The notes: a model not told the origin generated them from the sequence alone. Shown: positions 1 through 7,993, numbered from the stretch's first letter. The stretch is DNA of 64,000 bases from Saprospiraceae bacterium (GCA_019638385.1 JAHBTW010000014.1:62001-126000), one strand, 5' to 3'. Program-made: numbers and translations.

Positions 1-291
1 ACTATCGCGCCAATCAAGAAGAAATTGATACTCAGATTGCTGAAAATGAATCACATCCACGAATCCATAGAAGCTCACTCCGGGAATCTTGAAAAACAAT
101 TGGTTAGAATCAACCGCCCCAATCCCAAAACATAACCTCTTTCTGTAGAGAAGTTCAGGAGGCTGTCGTTGCCTGCTCGCCCTATTGCGCGGGTTCTACC
201 CGCATGCGTGCCAATGCGATACCTGCGTTCCGGCCTCTTATAGAATCTCGCGCAAGCGCAGGGTGACGGGTAGAACCCGCCGAATAGAGGC

Positions 292-355
292 ACGAGATGG
301 AATCTAGGCTGTTTCATATCGTCACTTTACAGAGGATTCCATTCCCACCATTTTT
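292..355. repeat. Outer inverted repeat, left arm
   Basis: It pairs with 1296-1359. The best conserved blocks are 304-319 and 342-355, the second being a perfect 14-bp match to the complement of 1296-1309. The stretch between the two blocks has diverged. Confidence 0.65.
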
Positions 356-467
356 ATTCTCCTACTACAAGCTTATCTCAATATGCGACCGCTCTACCGT
401 TGAGGGGCTGCTGTGCCTAACTGAGGAATACTGCCCATCTACCAAAAGCCTCGAGGGGCAGCCGGGC

Positions 468-484
468 AACCGCCAACGGCGGTT
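468..484. repeat. Hairpin H1 (left)
   Basis: Perfect palindrome AACCGCC-AAC-GGCGGTT with a 7-bp stem and 3-nt loop. Its mirror partner on the other side of the transposase is 1186-1202. Confidence 0.7.
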
Positions 485-496
485 GAATACGAATAG

Positions 497-522
497 CCCC
501 GCGTCCCGAAGGGAACGCGGGG
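497..522. repeat. Hairpin H2 (left), REP-like
   Basis: CCCCGCGTCCC pairs with GGGAACGCGGGG with one bulged base, and flanking AATA/TATT extends the stem. The same stem core CCCCGCGT/ACGCGGGG recurs in inverted orientation at 1143-1173, so this is the most REP-like palindrome of the set. Confidence 0.7.
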
Positions 523-543
523 TATTGATGTCACGTGAGGGAG

Positions 544-560
544 AACCCCCAGCGGGGGTT
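544..560. repeat. Hairpin H3 (left)
   Basis: Perfect palindrome AACCCCC-AGC-GGGGGTT with a 7-bp stem and 3-nt loop; its mirror partner is 1106-1122. Confidence 0.65.
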
Positions 561-636
561 CAATACACTCATCCAAATTTCTCTCATTATCTGAAAATGC
601 TAAATTTGCATCCGTATATCATCAAATTATTTCGAC

Positions 637-1083
637 ATGGGCACCTTTACCCAAATTCTCTATCAAATCGTTTACAGCACGAAAAGTCGAAAACCTGTCT
701 TGCATAAAGACAACAGACCAGAGTTGTTCAAGTATATCTGGGGTGTTCTGAAAAACAAAAAGTGCCATCTTTACCGCATAGGCGGTGTAGAAGACCATAT
801 TCATATTGTAACACATATCCACCCCATGATAGCATTGGCTCCTTTGGTCAAAGACATAAAAGTTTCCAGCACGGAGTATATCAAATCTCAGGGTCTATTT
901 CCTGATTTTGATGGATGGCAGGTGGGATATTCTGCTTTTACCTACGCCTATAAGGCTAAGGACAACCTCATCGAATATGTAAAAAATCAAGAAGAGCACC
1001 ATAAATCTCTGACGTTTGTGGAGGAATTGAAATCCCTACTCCGGGAACATGGAATTGAGTTTGATGAAAAGCATCTCGACTAA
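637..1083 (+). CDS. IS200/IS605-family Y1 transposase (TnpA/RAYT-like)
   Basis: This 148-residue protein is a single-strand DNA transposase of the HUH Y1 family (Y1_Tnp). The HUH metal-binding pair is visible as His54-Ile-His56 in EDHIHIV, and the nucleophilic tyrosine is Tyr114 in EYVKNQEEHH, the usual helix motif of the family. Length fits IS200 TnpA. No accessory tnpB gene is present. The gene is AT-richer (about 42% GC by eye) than its neighbours, consistent with recent acquisition. The ATG at 637 follows an A/T-rich leader without a Shine-Dalgarno. Its setting between mirrored REP-like hairpins suggests a REP-associated tyrosine transposase rather than an ordinary IS200; that distinction is inferred from context. 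Confidence 0.9.
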   Translation: MGTFTQILYQIVYSTKSRKPVLHKDNRPELFKYIWGVLKNKKCHLYRIGGVEDHIHIVTHIHPMIALAPLVKDIKVSSTEYIKSQGLFPDFDGWQVGYSAFTYAYKAKDNLIEYVKNQEEHHKSLTFVEELKSLLREHGIEFDEKHLD

Positions 1084-1105
1084 AGATGTTTAATTTGCTG
1101 ACATT

Positions 1106-1122
1106 CAACCCCTTTAGGGTTG
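1106..1122. repeat. Hairpin H3 (right)
   Basis: CAACCC-CTTTA-GGGTTG, a 6-bp stem located 23 bp after the transposase stop. It mirrors the hairpin at 544-560. Confidence 0.6.
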
Positions 1123-1142
1123 CCTTCCTTCCGTATTCACTA

Positions 1143-1173
1143 CCCCGCGTTCCGACATGCGTCGGACGCGGGG
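1143..1173. repeat. Hairpin H2 (right), REP-like
   Basis: CCCCGCGTTCCGAC pairs with GTCGGACGCGGGG (13 bp with one bulged T) around an ATGC loop. The reverse complement of the region reads AATAGCCCCGCGTCCG, matching the left hairpin at 497-522 and its flank. Confidence 0.7.
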
Positions 1174-1185
1174 CTATTCATATTG

Positions 1186-1202
1186 AACTGCCGTTGGCAG
1201 TT
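1186..1202. repeat. Hairpin H1 (right)
   Basis: Perfect palindrome AACTGCC-GTT-GGCAGTT, mirror partner of 468-484. Confidence 0.65.
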
Positions 1203-1295
1203 CTCCCTGACGGTGCGGCCGGGTGTCACTAAATTGATAGGGTTTCTTGGAAGCAATCACATTTTGAATCACGCCGCCCAGTTCTTGTCAGGACT

Positions 1296-1359
1296 AAAAA
1301 TGGTGGGAACCAAACCTCCTCCAAGTAGGCAATATGAAACAGCCTAGATGGAATCTCGC
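1296..1359. repeat. Outer inverted repeat, right arm
   Basis: Complement of 292-355 in two blocks (1296-1309 and 1332-1359). It ends about 20 bp before the -33 element proposed for mutS. Confidence 0.65.
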
Positions 1360-1379
1360 GCCAGCAGGAGCAAAAGGGA

Positions 1380-1413
1380 TTGACCTTCCGATTCGCGCAA
1401 ATTCCTATCTTTG
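1380..1413 (+). promoter_or_regulatory. Candidate mutS promoter (TTG / TATCTTTG)
   Basis: TATCTTTG at 1406-1413 matches the Bacteroidota -7 consensus TAnnTTTG; a TTG at 1380-1382 lies 23 bp upstream, at the long end of the usual spacing. It falls between the mobile element and mutS and would give a leader of about 20 nt. Confidence 0.45.
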
Positions 1414-1437
1414 GCCGCTCAATAAAATGTTTCCGCC

Positions 1438-4101
1438 TTGGCCAGAAAAAGCGCTTCCGCACCCGCTACCGACAGCAACGTCACGCCGTTGATGCAACAG
1501 TATTTTCAGATGAAAAGCAAATACCCGGATGCCATCATGCTGTTCCGGGTGGGCGATTTTTATGAAACCTTCGGGGAGGATGCGGTAAAAACCTCGCAGG
1601 CGCTCGGCATCGTACTCACCAAGCGCAACAACGGCGGCGCGGACATCGAACTGGCCGGATTTCCTTACCACGCTATGGATTTGTACCTGCCGCGACTCGT
1701 GCGCGCCGGGCATCGGGTGGCTATATGCGAGCAATTGGAAAAGCCCAGTCCGCAGAAAAAAATCGTGAAGCGCGGCGTGACGGAAGTGGTGACGCCCGGC
1801 CTCGCGGTGGACGACAAACTGCTCGATCACAAAACCAATAACTACCTCGCTTCTTTGGCTTTCGGCAAACGGGAAGAGGTGGGCATGGCTTTTTTAGACA
1901 TCTCCACCGGCGAGTTTCTCGTATGCGAGGGCGATATGGCTTACGCCGACAAGCTGTTGCAAAGCCTCAGTCCCTCGGAGGTTTTATTCGGCAAAGACCG
2001 GCGCAAGGATTTTGAAAAAAAATTCGGCGACAAGTTTTATACCTACGCCTTGGACGAGTGGGTTTATACCCCCGATTTCACCCGCCAAAAACTCACCGAT
2101 CACTTTGAGGTACAAAACCTTAAAGGTTTCGGCATAGAAGAAATGGAACTGGCGCCCGTGGCCGCCGGGGCCATTTTGCATTATTTGGAAACGACGGAAA
2201 ACAAGAACCTCAAACACATCAACGCCGTCAGCCGTATCTACCCGGAAAAGTACGTCTGGCTCGACCGCTTTACCATTCGCAACTTAGAGCTGCTCCACAG
2301 CCAGCACGAAACCGGCTCGCCGCTCATCAAGGTGTTGGACAAAACCGTGTCGCCTATGGGCTCGCGGCTACTCAAAAAATGGGTGGTACTACCGCTGCGC
2401 CACAAACGGCCCATCGAGGAACGCTTAGACATCGTGTCATTTTTTCTCGAACATTTCGACACGGGTATGGAGCTGGAGCAGTACATCCGGCAGATCGGCG
2501 ATCTGGAACGGCTCATTTCCAAAGCGCCGTTGGGCAAAATCAATCCCCGCGAGATGATGCAGCTCAAGCGGGCGCTGTCAGTGATAGAGCCGATGAAAAA
2601 CATGTTGCACAGCTCCGGGTTGGAGCCTTTAGTAAAAATTGCCGAAGGGCTGAACCCCTGCAAGTTGTTGCGCGATCAAATTGCCGCGCAAGTGGTGGAA
2701 GACCCGCCCGTGAACCTCGCCAAAGGAGGCGTCATTGCCGACGGTTTCAACGCCGACTTAGACCAATGGCGCCGGCTCATCAACAACAGCAAAGACATCC
2801 TGATGGAAATTCAGGAGCGCGAAATTGAGCGCACCGGCATCAACAGTCTCAAGGTGGGGTTTAATACCGTGTTCGGCTACTATCTGGAGGTGACCAACAA
2901 ATACAAGGATCAGGCGCCCGCCGACTGGATTCGCAAACAAACCCTCACCAACGGCGAGCGCTACATCACCGAGGAACTCAAAGAGTTGGAAACCAAAATA
3001 TTGAGTGCAGAGGATAAGATATTGGAATTGGAGGCGCAGTTGTTTGAACAACTCGTCTTTGCCGTAGCCGATTATGTGCAGCCCATACAGCACAACGCCC
3101 AGCTCATTGCCCGCTTAGACTGCCTGCTCGCCTTCGCCCGCGTGGCGGAAAAGAACCGTTATTGCCGCCCGGTGGTGGACGACAGTTTGGTCATTAACAT
3201 CCGGGAGGGGCGGCATCCGGTCATAGAACAGCAATTGCCGCTGGGCGAAATGTATGTGCCCAACGACGTGCTGTTGGACAGCGACAACCAGCAAATACTG
3301 CTCATTACCGGTCCCAACATGGCGGGCAAATCGGCGCTGCTGCGCCAAACCGCGCTGATCTGCCTGCTGGCGCAAATGGGGTGTTATGTGCCGGCTACCG
3401 AGGCGCATATCGGCCTGTTAGACAAGGTGTTTACCCGCGTGGGCGCGTCCGACAACATCTCCTCCGGCGAGTCCACTTTTATGGTAGAAATGAACGAAAC
3501 GGCCAGTATCATGAACAACATCTCCGACCGCAGCCTGTTGCTGCTGGACGAGATCGGGCGCGGCACGAGCACCTTCGACGGGGTATCCATCGCCTGGGCC
3601 ATTGCGGAATACCTGCACCAGAACGGAACGGAACGGCCCAAAACGCTCTTCGCCACGCACTACCACGAACTGAATGAACTGGCGGAGAAATTTCCGCGTA
3701 TCCATAACTACAACGTGTCGGTGCGGGAAGTGGGCAACAAGGTCATCTTCCTGCGCAAGCTCACCGAGGGCGGTTCGCAGCACAGCTTCGGCATCCATGT
3801 GGCGCGCATGGCGGGCATGCCGCGCAGCATCGTGGAGCGCGCCGCGCAGATTCTTGTGCAGTTGGAAATGAAATCGGTGGACGACTCCCCTACCCCGTCG
3901 TCCGATGGCAGTCCGCAGAGCAAACGCCCTGCCACTCAACAGATCGCGCCGCAAGCCTACCAACTCAGTATTTTTGAAACCGTGGACCCGACCGCCGGAC
4001 AAATCAAACAGGCCTTGCTCGACCTCGATCTCAACCGGCTCACGCCTATAGAGTGTATGCTCAAGCTGAATGAATTGAGGAAGATGCTGGAGGAGGAGTG
4101 A
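1438..4101 (+). CDS. mutS: DNA mismatch repair protein MutS
   Basis: MutS recognises mismatches and small loops and starts methyl-independent mismatch repair with MutL. The 887-residue length is normal. The mismatch-reading Phe-X-Glu motif is at Phe41-Tyr-Glu43 in GDFYETFGEDA. The C-terminal ABC-type ATPase carries Walker A GPNMAGKS (near residue 625), the Walker B/signature region LLLDEIGRGTSTFDG and the THYHEL switch, followed by the dimerising helix-turn-helix. The start is unusual: the frame opens with TTG at 1438, and the nearest ATG (1427) is out of frame. An 18-nt leader after the -7 element supports TTG. A family-B repeat begins immediately after the stop codon. Identification is certain; only the start is open. 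Confidence 0.97.
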   Translation: MARKSASAPATDSNVTPLMQQYFQMKSKYPDAIMLFRVGDFYETFGEDAVKTSQALGIVLTKRNNGGADIELAGFPYHAMDLYLPRLVRAGHRVAICEQLEKPSPQKKIVKRGVTEVVTPGLAVDDKLLDHKTNNYLASLAFGKREEVGMAFLDISTGEFLVCEGDMAYADKLLQSLSPSEVLFGKDRRKDFEKKFGDKFYTYALDEWVYTPDFTRQKLTDHFEVQNLKGFGIEEMELAPVAAGAILHYLETTENKNLKHINAVSRIYPEKYVWLDRFTIRNLELLHSQHETGSPLIKVLDKTVSPMGSRLLKKWVVLPLRHKRPIEERLDIVSFFLEHFDTGMELEQYIRQIGDLERLISKAPLGKINPREMMQLKRALSVIEPMKNMLHSSGLEPLVKIAEGLNPCKLLRDQIAAQVVEDPPVNLAKGGVIADGFNADLDQWRRLINNSKDILMEIQEREIERTGINSLKVGFNTVFGYYLEVTNKYKDQAPADWIRKQTLTNGERYITEELKELETKILSAEDKILELEAQLFEQLVFAVADYVQPIQHNAQLIARLDCLLAFARVAEKNRYCRPVVDDSLVINIREGRHPVIEQQLPLGEMYVPNDVLLDSDNQQILLITGPNMAGKSALLRQTALICLLAQMGCYVPATEAHIGLLDKVFTRVGASDNISSGESTFMVEMNETASIMNNISDRSLLLLDEIGRGTSTFDGVSIAWAIAEYLHQNGTERPKTLFATHYHELNELAEKFPRIHNYNVSVREVGNKVIFLRKLTEGGSQHSFGIHVARMAGMPRSIVERAAQILVQLEMKSVDDSPTPSSDGSPQSKRPATQQIAPQAYQLSIFETVDPTAGQIKQALLDLDLNRLTPIECMLKLNELRKMLEEE

Positions 4102-4168
4102 GGCATAGAGCATAGGGAAAAGAGCAAAGGGCAAATTGGCAAATTGGCAAAAGGCAAATTGGCAAACG
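4102..4168. repeat. Family-B modular repeat (copy B1)
   Basis: Directly after the mutS stop the sequence runs through words GCATAGAGCATAGGG, then GGCAAATTGGCAAA twice, then GAGCGAAGCGA. The same words recur at 19167-19200, 20526-20745, 47055-47138 (inverted) and 58182-58318. It does not code and does not form one clean hairpin here. Confidence 0.6.
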
Positions 4169-4289
4169 AGCGAAGCGAAATCCCGATGCAATCGGGTAGG
4201 CGGTTTGAGCGAGGTGACATCTACTGCCTATCGGCGATAATAGGAGGCGGGAGGTGTCATCTCGCTGCGACAGTATAAAAAATCTTGTA

Positions 4290-5183
4290 ATGAACTTTCC
4301 TACGATTTTACTCGGAACGGCTATGTGGGGTTGGACGGTGCCCCGCGAAACCTGCTTTGCGTTACTCGACGCTTTTTACGGCGCCGGATTCCGCGAGGTG
4401 GACACGGCGACCAATTACCCCATCAATAAAAACCCTGCCGATTTTCGGGCTGCCGAAAACCTGTTGTTGGAATGGATTCAAACCCACGGCATCCACGACC
4501 TGAAAACGACTGTAAAAGTGGGCAGCATAGACAACCTGCGCAGCCCGGACCACAACCTCTCCAAGAGTTTTTTGCTGATGAGTCTGGACGACTACGGGTA
4601 CCGATTCGGTTCCAACCTGCATACCCTTGCCATCCACTGGGACAACCGCGACGACGAGGCGGCCATCCGATCCACGCTGGAAGCCCTCGCCGTTGCCCGC
4701 AAAAAAGGGCTGCACGCGGGGCTGTCGGGCATCCGTTTCCCGGAGTTGTATGCCCGGCTCAATGCGGAGCCGGCGTTTGGTTTCGATTTCCGCATTCAAA
4801 TCAAACACAACCTGTTGCAGTCCGACTACGAGCGCTATGCCGCTTTTCAGGGCAGCCGCCGGTTTCTGGCATACGGCATCCACGCCGGAGGCATCAAACT
4901 CGATCCTGCCGGGTACAGTCCCGACAGCTCGCTGCGCGCGCGCGGAGGAGATACTGAAGTTGTGCCGCCCCGCATGGAGCACCTCAAAACCTGGCTGGCC
5001 GGGCAGCCGCAGGCGCCGTCTTTCCACTATGCGGCCATGCTGTATGCTGCATATAGTCCGGATATGGCGGGCATCATTCTGGGGCCTTCGTCGGTGCAGC
5101 AGTTGAAAGATAGCATGGCAGTGTATCGCTCGCTGCGGGAGGAGGATGCGGCGGGGTTGTATGAGGCGTTGAAGGCGGTGTGA
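4290..5183 (+). CDS. Aldo/keto reductase family protein
   Basis: This is an NAD(P)H-dependent TIM-barrel oxidoreductase of unknown substrate. The catalytic tetrad can be placed as Asp38 and Tyr43 (EVDTATNYPIN), Lys76 (TTVKVG) and His116 (LAIHWDN). The C-terminal stretch MAGIILGPSSVQQL resembles the cofactor-phosphate loop of the family. I use the ATG at 4290 (297 residues), because the product then opens with the usual strand MNFPTILLGTAMWGW; a GTG at 4254 would add 12 residues of no family character. It is separated from mutS by a family-B repeat and converges on the RHS remnant with a family-A palindrome between them. Confidence 0.85.
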   Translation: MNFPTILLGTAMWGWTVPRETCFALLDAFYGAGFREVDTATNYPINKNPADFRAAENLLLEWIQTHGIHDLKTTVKVGSIDNLRSPDHNLSKSFLLMSLDDYGYRFGSNLHTLAIHWDNRDDEAAIRSTLEALAVARKKGLHAGLSGIRFPELYARLNAEPAFGFDFRIQIKHNLLQSDYERYAAFQGSRRFLAYGIHAGGIKLDPAGYSPDSSLRARGGDTEVVPPRMEHLKTWLAGQPQAPSFHYAAMLYAAYSPDMAGIILGPSSVQQLKDSMAVYRSLREEDAAGLYEALKAV

Positions 5184-5189
5184 GATTCA

Positions 5190-5263
5190 AAAGCTGCGAG
5201 CCTTTAGCTACGAGTTTTCCAGCAAGAACTCAAAGCTCGAAGCTCGTGGCTCGTAGCTTTTAA
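5190..5263. repeat. Family-A palindromic repeat (copy A1)
   Basis: AAAAGCTGCGAGCC and TAGCTACGAG on the left pair with CTCGAAGCTCG and GGCTCGTAGCTTTT on the right, an imperfect inverted repeat of about 26 bp per arm ending in T residues on either strand. It lies between two convergent genes, where it could act as a bidirectional terminator (inference). Confidence 0.65.
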
Positions 5264-5273
5264 GGATACCTTG

Positions 5274-6345
5274 CTACTTCACGCGCTCCAGCACAAAATC
5301 AAATTCCACCGTAATCTCGTTGCCTACTTTAATGGTTCCCAGCAACATGACAGGCGGCTCCATTTTGTAGTCTGTCATTTTTAATTTTTTGGAAACGGAC
5401 AACTGCAAATCGCCATTGGGTAGTTTTTTTCCGGAAAGGGAAAGCGGGGCCGCCACTCCACCTGATACAGCACCTGCAAAACCGGATATCATAATACTGC
5501 CAACGCTAACATCCGTCATCGCAGTACCTAAATCTTGTTTTCCAATAACAAGATTACCTGCTACTTGCATTCCGTAATCTATTGCAGCGCCAGCAACAAA
5601 CCCCGAAGCAGCTTTGGTCAATAATGCAGGGCAAAATGGGCAATTTCCATCAGGATCATTCAATAATACCGGATTATTCCATGCATAGGTATAAGGAGAC
5701 TTATCCACTTGGTTCGGATGATCCGTCAGCGGATCCACCCCATTCCATCGCCCTATCTCATCAATATACCACCGCGCCCCATACTCATACCAGCCCGATA
5801 CCGTGTCCCGCTCCTTGCCATTATACCGGTACTGTACACTTCCCCCCGCGAGCAACCACGAAAAAGTAGAAAAAGTAGTATTTTTCCACTTTAAAATCGT
5901 GTAATATGCGCAAGAGCACAATCAGTAAATCACAACGCCTGGAGATATTGGCCAAATGATTGTCGGACACCACCATTATGGGCGGGTTGGGAGTAGTCGC
6001 TTCCAGCAGCCGGTTCTCTGAGTTTGTCACCCAGGTGCTGCCATCGCCGGCGTAGGTCACAGCCGAAAGCAGTTTGTCGGCGGTGAAATGACTGCTCAAA
6101 TCGTCATTTGAAATGCCGGAGCCGCTGAGCGAAAAACCGGATTCCTGAAGATAGGTTTTCCACACCCGGTCTCTGTCGTCGTATTCGTTGAGGATGTGCC
6201 GACCGTTGCCGTCGCTCGAAGCCACGGGGCGAAACTTATGGTCGTACCATACCCGCTGCGCCCCCCGGCCCGGTACGGTGGTTTGCCACAGCAGGCCCAT
6301 GGCGTTGTATTCATAAGTGAATTTTTCCCCGATGGCTGTGTTATT
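5274..6345 (-). pseudogene. RHS/YD-repeat protein remnant with core domain and unknown C-terminal tip
   Basis: RHS proteins are large YD-repeat shells that carry a variable C-terminal toxin or effector. Here only pieces remain on the minus strand. The upstream piece (about 6345-5960) reads EKFTYEYNAMGLLWQT and further YD-type sequence, without any start or export signal. The downstream piece (about 5840-5274) lies in another frame and holds the RHS-associated core YRYNGKERDTVSGWYEYGAR, ending WNNPVLLNDPDGN, followed by about 115 residues that I do not recognise (a glycine/alanine-rich segment, then a strand-rich end). About 100 bp of unrelated AT-rich sequence joins them. A frameshift, an internal deletion and loss of the N-terminus make this a pseudogene. 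It converges on the aldo/keto reductase. Confidence 0.8.
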
Positions 6346-6346
6346 T

Positions 6347-6381
6347 AATACTCTTGCCCTGAAAATGAGGGCAAGAGTATT
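6347..6381. repeat. Perfect 14-bp inverted repeat
   Basis: AATACTCTTGCCCT and AGGGCAAGAGTATT flank a 7-nt loop. It sits exactly where RHS-like coding sequence stops and about 75 bp before mscL. There is no T-run, so it is not a standard terminator for either strand; it may be an old element end or an operator. Confidence 0.6.
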
Positions 6382-6454
6382 TGCCGATACACTGAAGTTT
6401 TATTTTCTTTGAGCCTCTTAAAACCGTTTTTCTTCACCAAAACAAGACGCAACC

Positions 6455-6886
6455 ATGCTAAAAGAATTCAAAGAATTTGCCATCAAAGGCAACATGCTCG
6501 ACATGGCCGTGGGCATCATCATCGGCGCGGCATTCGGTACGGTCGTCGGTTCTTTTGTCAATGACATTATGATGCCGCTCATTTCCGCCATCACCGGCAC
6601 TCCCGATTTCAGCAATCTTTTTATCGTACTCAAAGCGCCCGATGCTGCCGAGGCGAACATGGCCTCTATCCAATCGGTGCGCGACGCAGGCGGCGTAGCG
6701 CTGGGCTACGGATTGTTCATCAATGCATTTATCAGCCTGCTCATCGTGGCATTTGCACTTTTTATGGTGATAAAAAGTGTAAACAAATTGAAGCGCAAAG
6801 AAGAAGCCGCCCCGGCGCCCGCTCCGGCAGGCCCTACTGCTGAAGACCTGTTGATCGAAATTCGGGATTTGCTGAAGCAGAAATGA
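6455..6886 (+). CDS. mscL: Large-conductance mechanosensitive channel MscL
   Basis: MscL forms a homopentameric inner-membrane pore that opens under membrane tension and releases solutes on hypo-osmotic shock. The 143-residue protein begins with the amphipathic helix MLKEFKEFAIKGN, followed by TM1 (about 15-45) with the pore-lining glycine/alanine pattern GIIIGAAFGTVVGSFV. A periplasmic loop and TM2 (about 80-105, YGLFINAFISLLIVAFALF) follow, then a charged cytoplasmic helix ending in ELLIEIRD-type sequence. An Ala/Pro-rich linker joins TM2 to this helix. The gene stands alone and converges on folD. Confidence 0.97.
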   Translation: MLKEFKEFAIKGNMLDMAVGIIIGAAFGTVVGSFVNDIMMPLISAITGTPDFSNLFIVLKAPDAAEANMASIQSVRDAGGVALGYGLFINAFISLLIVAFALFMVIKSVNKLKRKEEAAPAPAPAGPTAEDLLIEIRDLLKQK

Positions 6887-6896
6887 GTTTGTTTTT

Positions 6897-7003
6897 AGCT
6901 GCGAGCCGCGAGCTTCGAGTTGCTCAAAGCTCGAAGTTCCAGGCTTTTTAAGCTGTGAGTGAGTTTCGAGTTACTCGAAGCTCGTGGCTCGAAGCTCGTA
7001 GCT
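6897..7003. repeat. Family-A palindromic repeat (copy A2)
   Basis: The left arm AGCTGCGAGCCGCGAGCTTC and the right arm CTCGAAGCTCGTGGCTCG are imperfect inverted repeats, with further GAGCT-type words inside. The copy fills the gap between the convergent genes mscL and folD. Confidence 0.65.
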
Positions 7004-7012
7004 CATACAGCC

Positions 7013-7894
7013 CTACCCATACACCGCGCCCTTGCCCGCCTTCAGGGTATTGAGCAGGAGCGACACCACCGTCATCTGCCCTACCCCACCGGGCACGGGC
7101 GTGATGAATGACGCTTTAGGGGCTACCGAGGCGAAGTCAACATCGCCTGTGAGGCGGTAGCCGTTTTTGGCCTGCGGGTCTTCCACGCGATTCATGCCCA
7201 CGTCAATGACCACGACGCCTTCTTTTACCATGTCGCCCGTAATGAAATCGGGGCTGCCGATGGCCGCTACGAGAATATCGGCACGGCGGGTGTGCGCGGC
7301 TAAATCGGCGGTGCGGCTGTGGCATATCGTCACGGTGGCATTGCCCGGCGATGCTTTTTGCGAAAGCAAAATACTCATGGGCGAACCCACAATATTGCTG
7401 CGGCCCACCACTACGGCCTCTTTGCCGGCGGTGGGGATATTGTAGCGGCGGAGCATTTCCAGAATGCCGAACGGGGTGGCCGGCAGGTAACACGGCAGCC
7501 CTTGCGCCATGCGCCCGAAATTGACGGGGTGAAAGCCGTCCACGTCTTTGCGGGGGTCAATGGCGAGCGTTACGGCTTCCTCGTTGAGGTGTTTGGGCAG
7601 CGGGAGTTGTACAATGAACCCGTCAATTTCGGGGTCTTCGTTGAGGGTGGTCACAATGCTGATGAGTTCTTCCTGGCTGATGTCGGCGGGTCGGCGTACT
7701 AAGGTGGAGCGGAAGCCCACCGTTTCGCACGATTTCACCTTGTTGCGAACATACACCTGGCTGGCCGGGTCGTCGCCGATGAGTACAGCAGCGAGATGAG
7801 GGGCTTTGCCGCCGGCAGCCGTAATGGCGTCCACTTCCGTGCGAATTTCAGATTTGATAGTGTCGGCCAGCGCTTTTCCGTCAATGATGGTCAT
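7013..7894 (-). CDS. folD: Bifunctional methylenetetrahydrofolate dehydrogenase / methenyltetrahydrofolate cyclohydrolase FolD
   Basis: FolD interconverts 5,10-methylene-, 5,10-methenyl- and 10-formyl-tetrahydrofolate, supplying one-carbon units. The 293-residue product shows the active-site motif YVRNKVKSCETVGF with Tyr48 and Lys52, the PLPKHLNEE segment, the cofactor loop VVGRSNIVGSPM and the C-terminal signature ITPVPGGVGQMTV. I start at the ATG at 7894 (MTIIDGKALAD); the frame extends upstream to 7960, but that stretch has no family similarity. A TACTTTTG -7 element lies at 7986-7993. The gene is monocistronic. Confidence 0.97.
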   Translation of the reverse strand: MTIIDGKALADTIKSEIRTEVDAITAAGGKAPHLAAVLIGDDPASQVYVRNKVKSCETVGFRSTLVRRPADISQEELISIVTTLNEDPEIDGFIVQLPLPKHLNEEAVTLAIDPRKDVDGFHPVNFGRMAQGLPCYLPATPFGILEMLRRYNIPTAGKEAVVVGRSNIVGSPMSILLSQKASPGNATVTICHSRTADLAAHTRRADILVAAIGSPDFITGDMVKEGVVVIDVGMNRVEDPQAKNGYRLTGDVDFASVAPKASFITPVPGGVGQMTVVSLLLNTLKAGKGAVYG

Positions 7895-7985
7895 GTATTT
7901 GTAGTTTTGATGAGCAGCGTTTGAGCGCTCCCCGGCATCTTCAATGGCAAAGGGGAGCAAAAAAGAGGCTATTGCATAGCGGCCC

Positions 7986-7993
7986 CAAAAGTA
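7986..7993 (-). promoter_or_regulatory. Candidate folD -7 element
   Basis: On the minus strand this reads TACTTTTG, an exact fit to TAnnTTTG. No TTG is found at the expected upstream distance. The leader would be about 85 nt. Confidence 0.4.

Larger units (their letters stand above)
1..636. other. Left-edge intergenic region with many small palindromes
   Basis: I see no convincing gene here; the open frames that cross it show no recognisable motif and are broken up by hairpins. It holds a hairpin of the form GCGGGT-TCT-ACCCGC at 189-203 and a near-copy in the opposite orientation at 267-280, the left outer inverted repeat of the transposase element (292-355), and three further hairpins listed separately (468-484, 497-522, 544-560). 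The density of stem-loops fits a REP/BIME-like region belonging to the transposase at 637-1083. Confidence 0.6.
292..1359. mobile_element. IS200/REP-like element with mirrored hairpins and imperfect terminal inverted repeats
   Basis: The transposase gene at 637-1083 is enclosed by nested inverted structures. Outermost, 292-355 and 1296-1359 are imperfect inverted repeats of about 64 bp: CTAGGCTGTTTCATAT at 304-319 matches the complement of 1332-1347, and TTCCCACCATTTTT at 342-355 matches the complement of 1296-1309. Inside these, three hairpins on the left (468-484, 497-522, 544-560) are mirrored in reverse order on the right (1106-1122, 1143-1173, 1186-1202). Classical IS200/IS605 elements lack terminal inverted repeats, so the mirror layout is closer to a RAYT gene between REP palindromes. 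Boundaries are inferred from the repeats; the interior is AT-richer than the flanks. Confidence 0.6.
1084..1437. other. Intergenic region between transposase and mutS
   Basis: No gene is seen. It contains the three right-hand hairpins (1106-1122, 1143-1173, 1186-1202), the right outer inverted repeat (1296-1359) and a promoter candidate for mutS (1380-1413). A 15-base word GAATCTCGCGCMAGC occurs both at 243-257 and at 1351-1365 in the same orientation, which could be a duplicated target or another repeat module. Confidence 0.6.

Noticed and set aside
75..707. Two frames at the left edge (80 and 136 residues)
   Set aside because: They run through several hairpins and inverted repeats of the mobile element and show no protein-like features.
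3418..4191. Minus-strand frame (257 residues) opposite the end of mutS
   Set aside because: Covers the MutS ATPase domain in antisense and continues into a family-B repeat; no motif.
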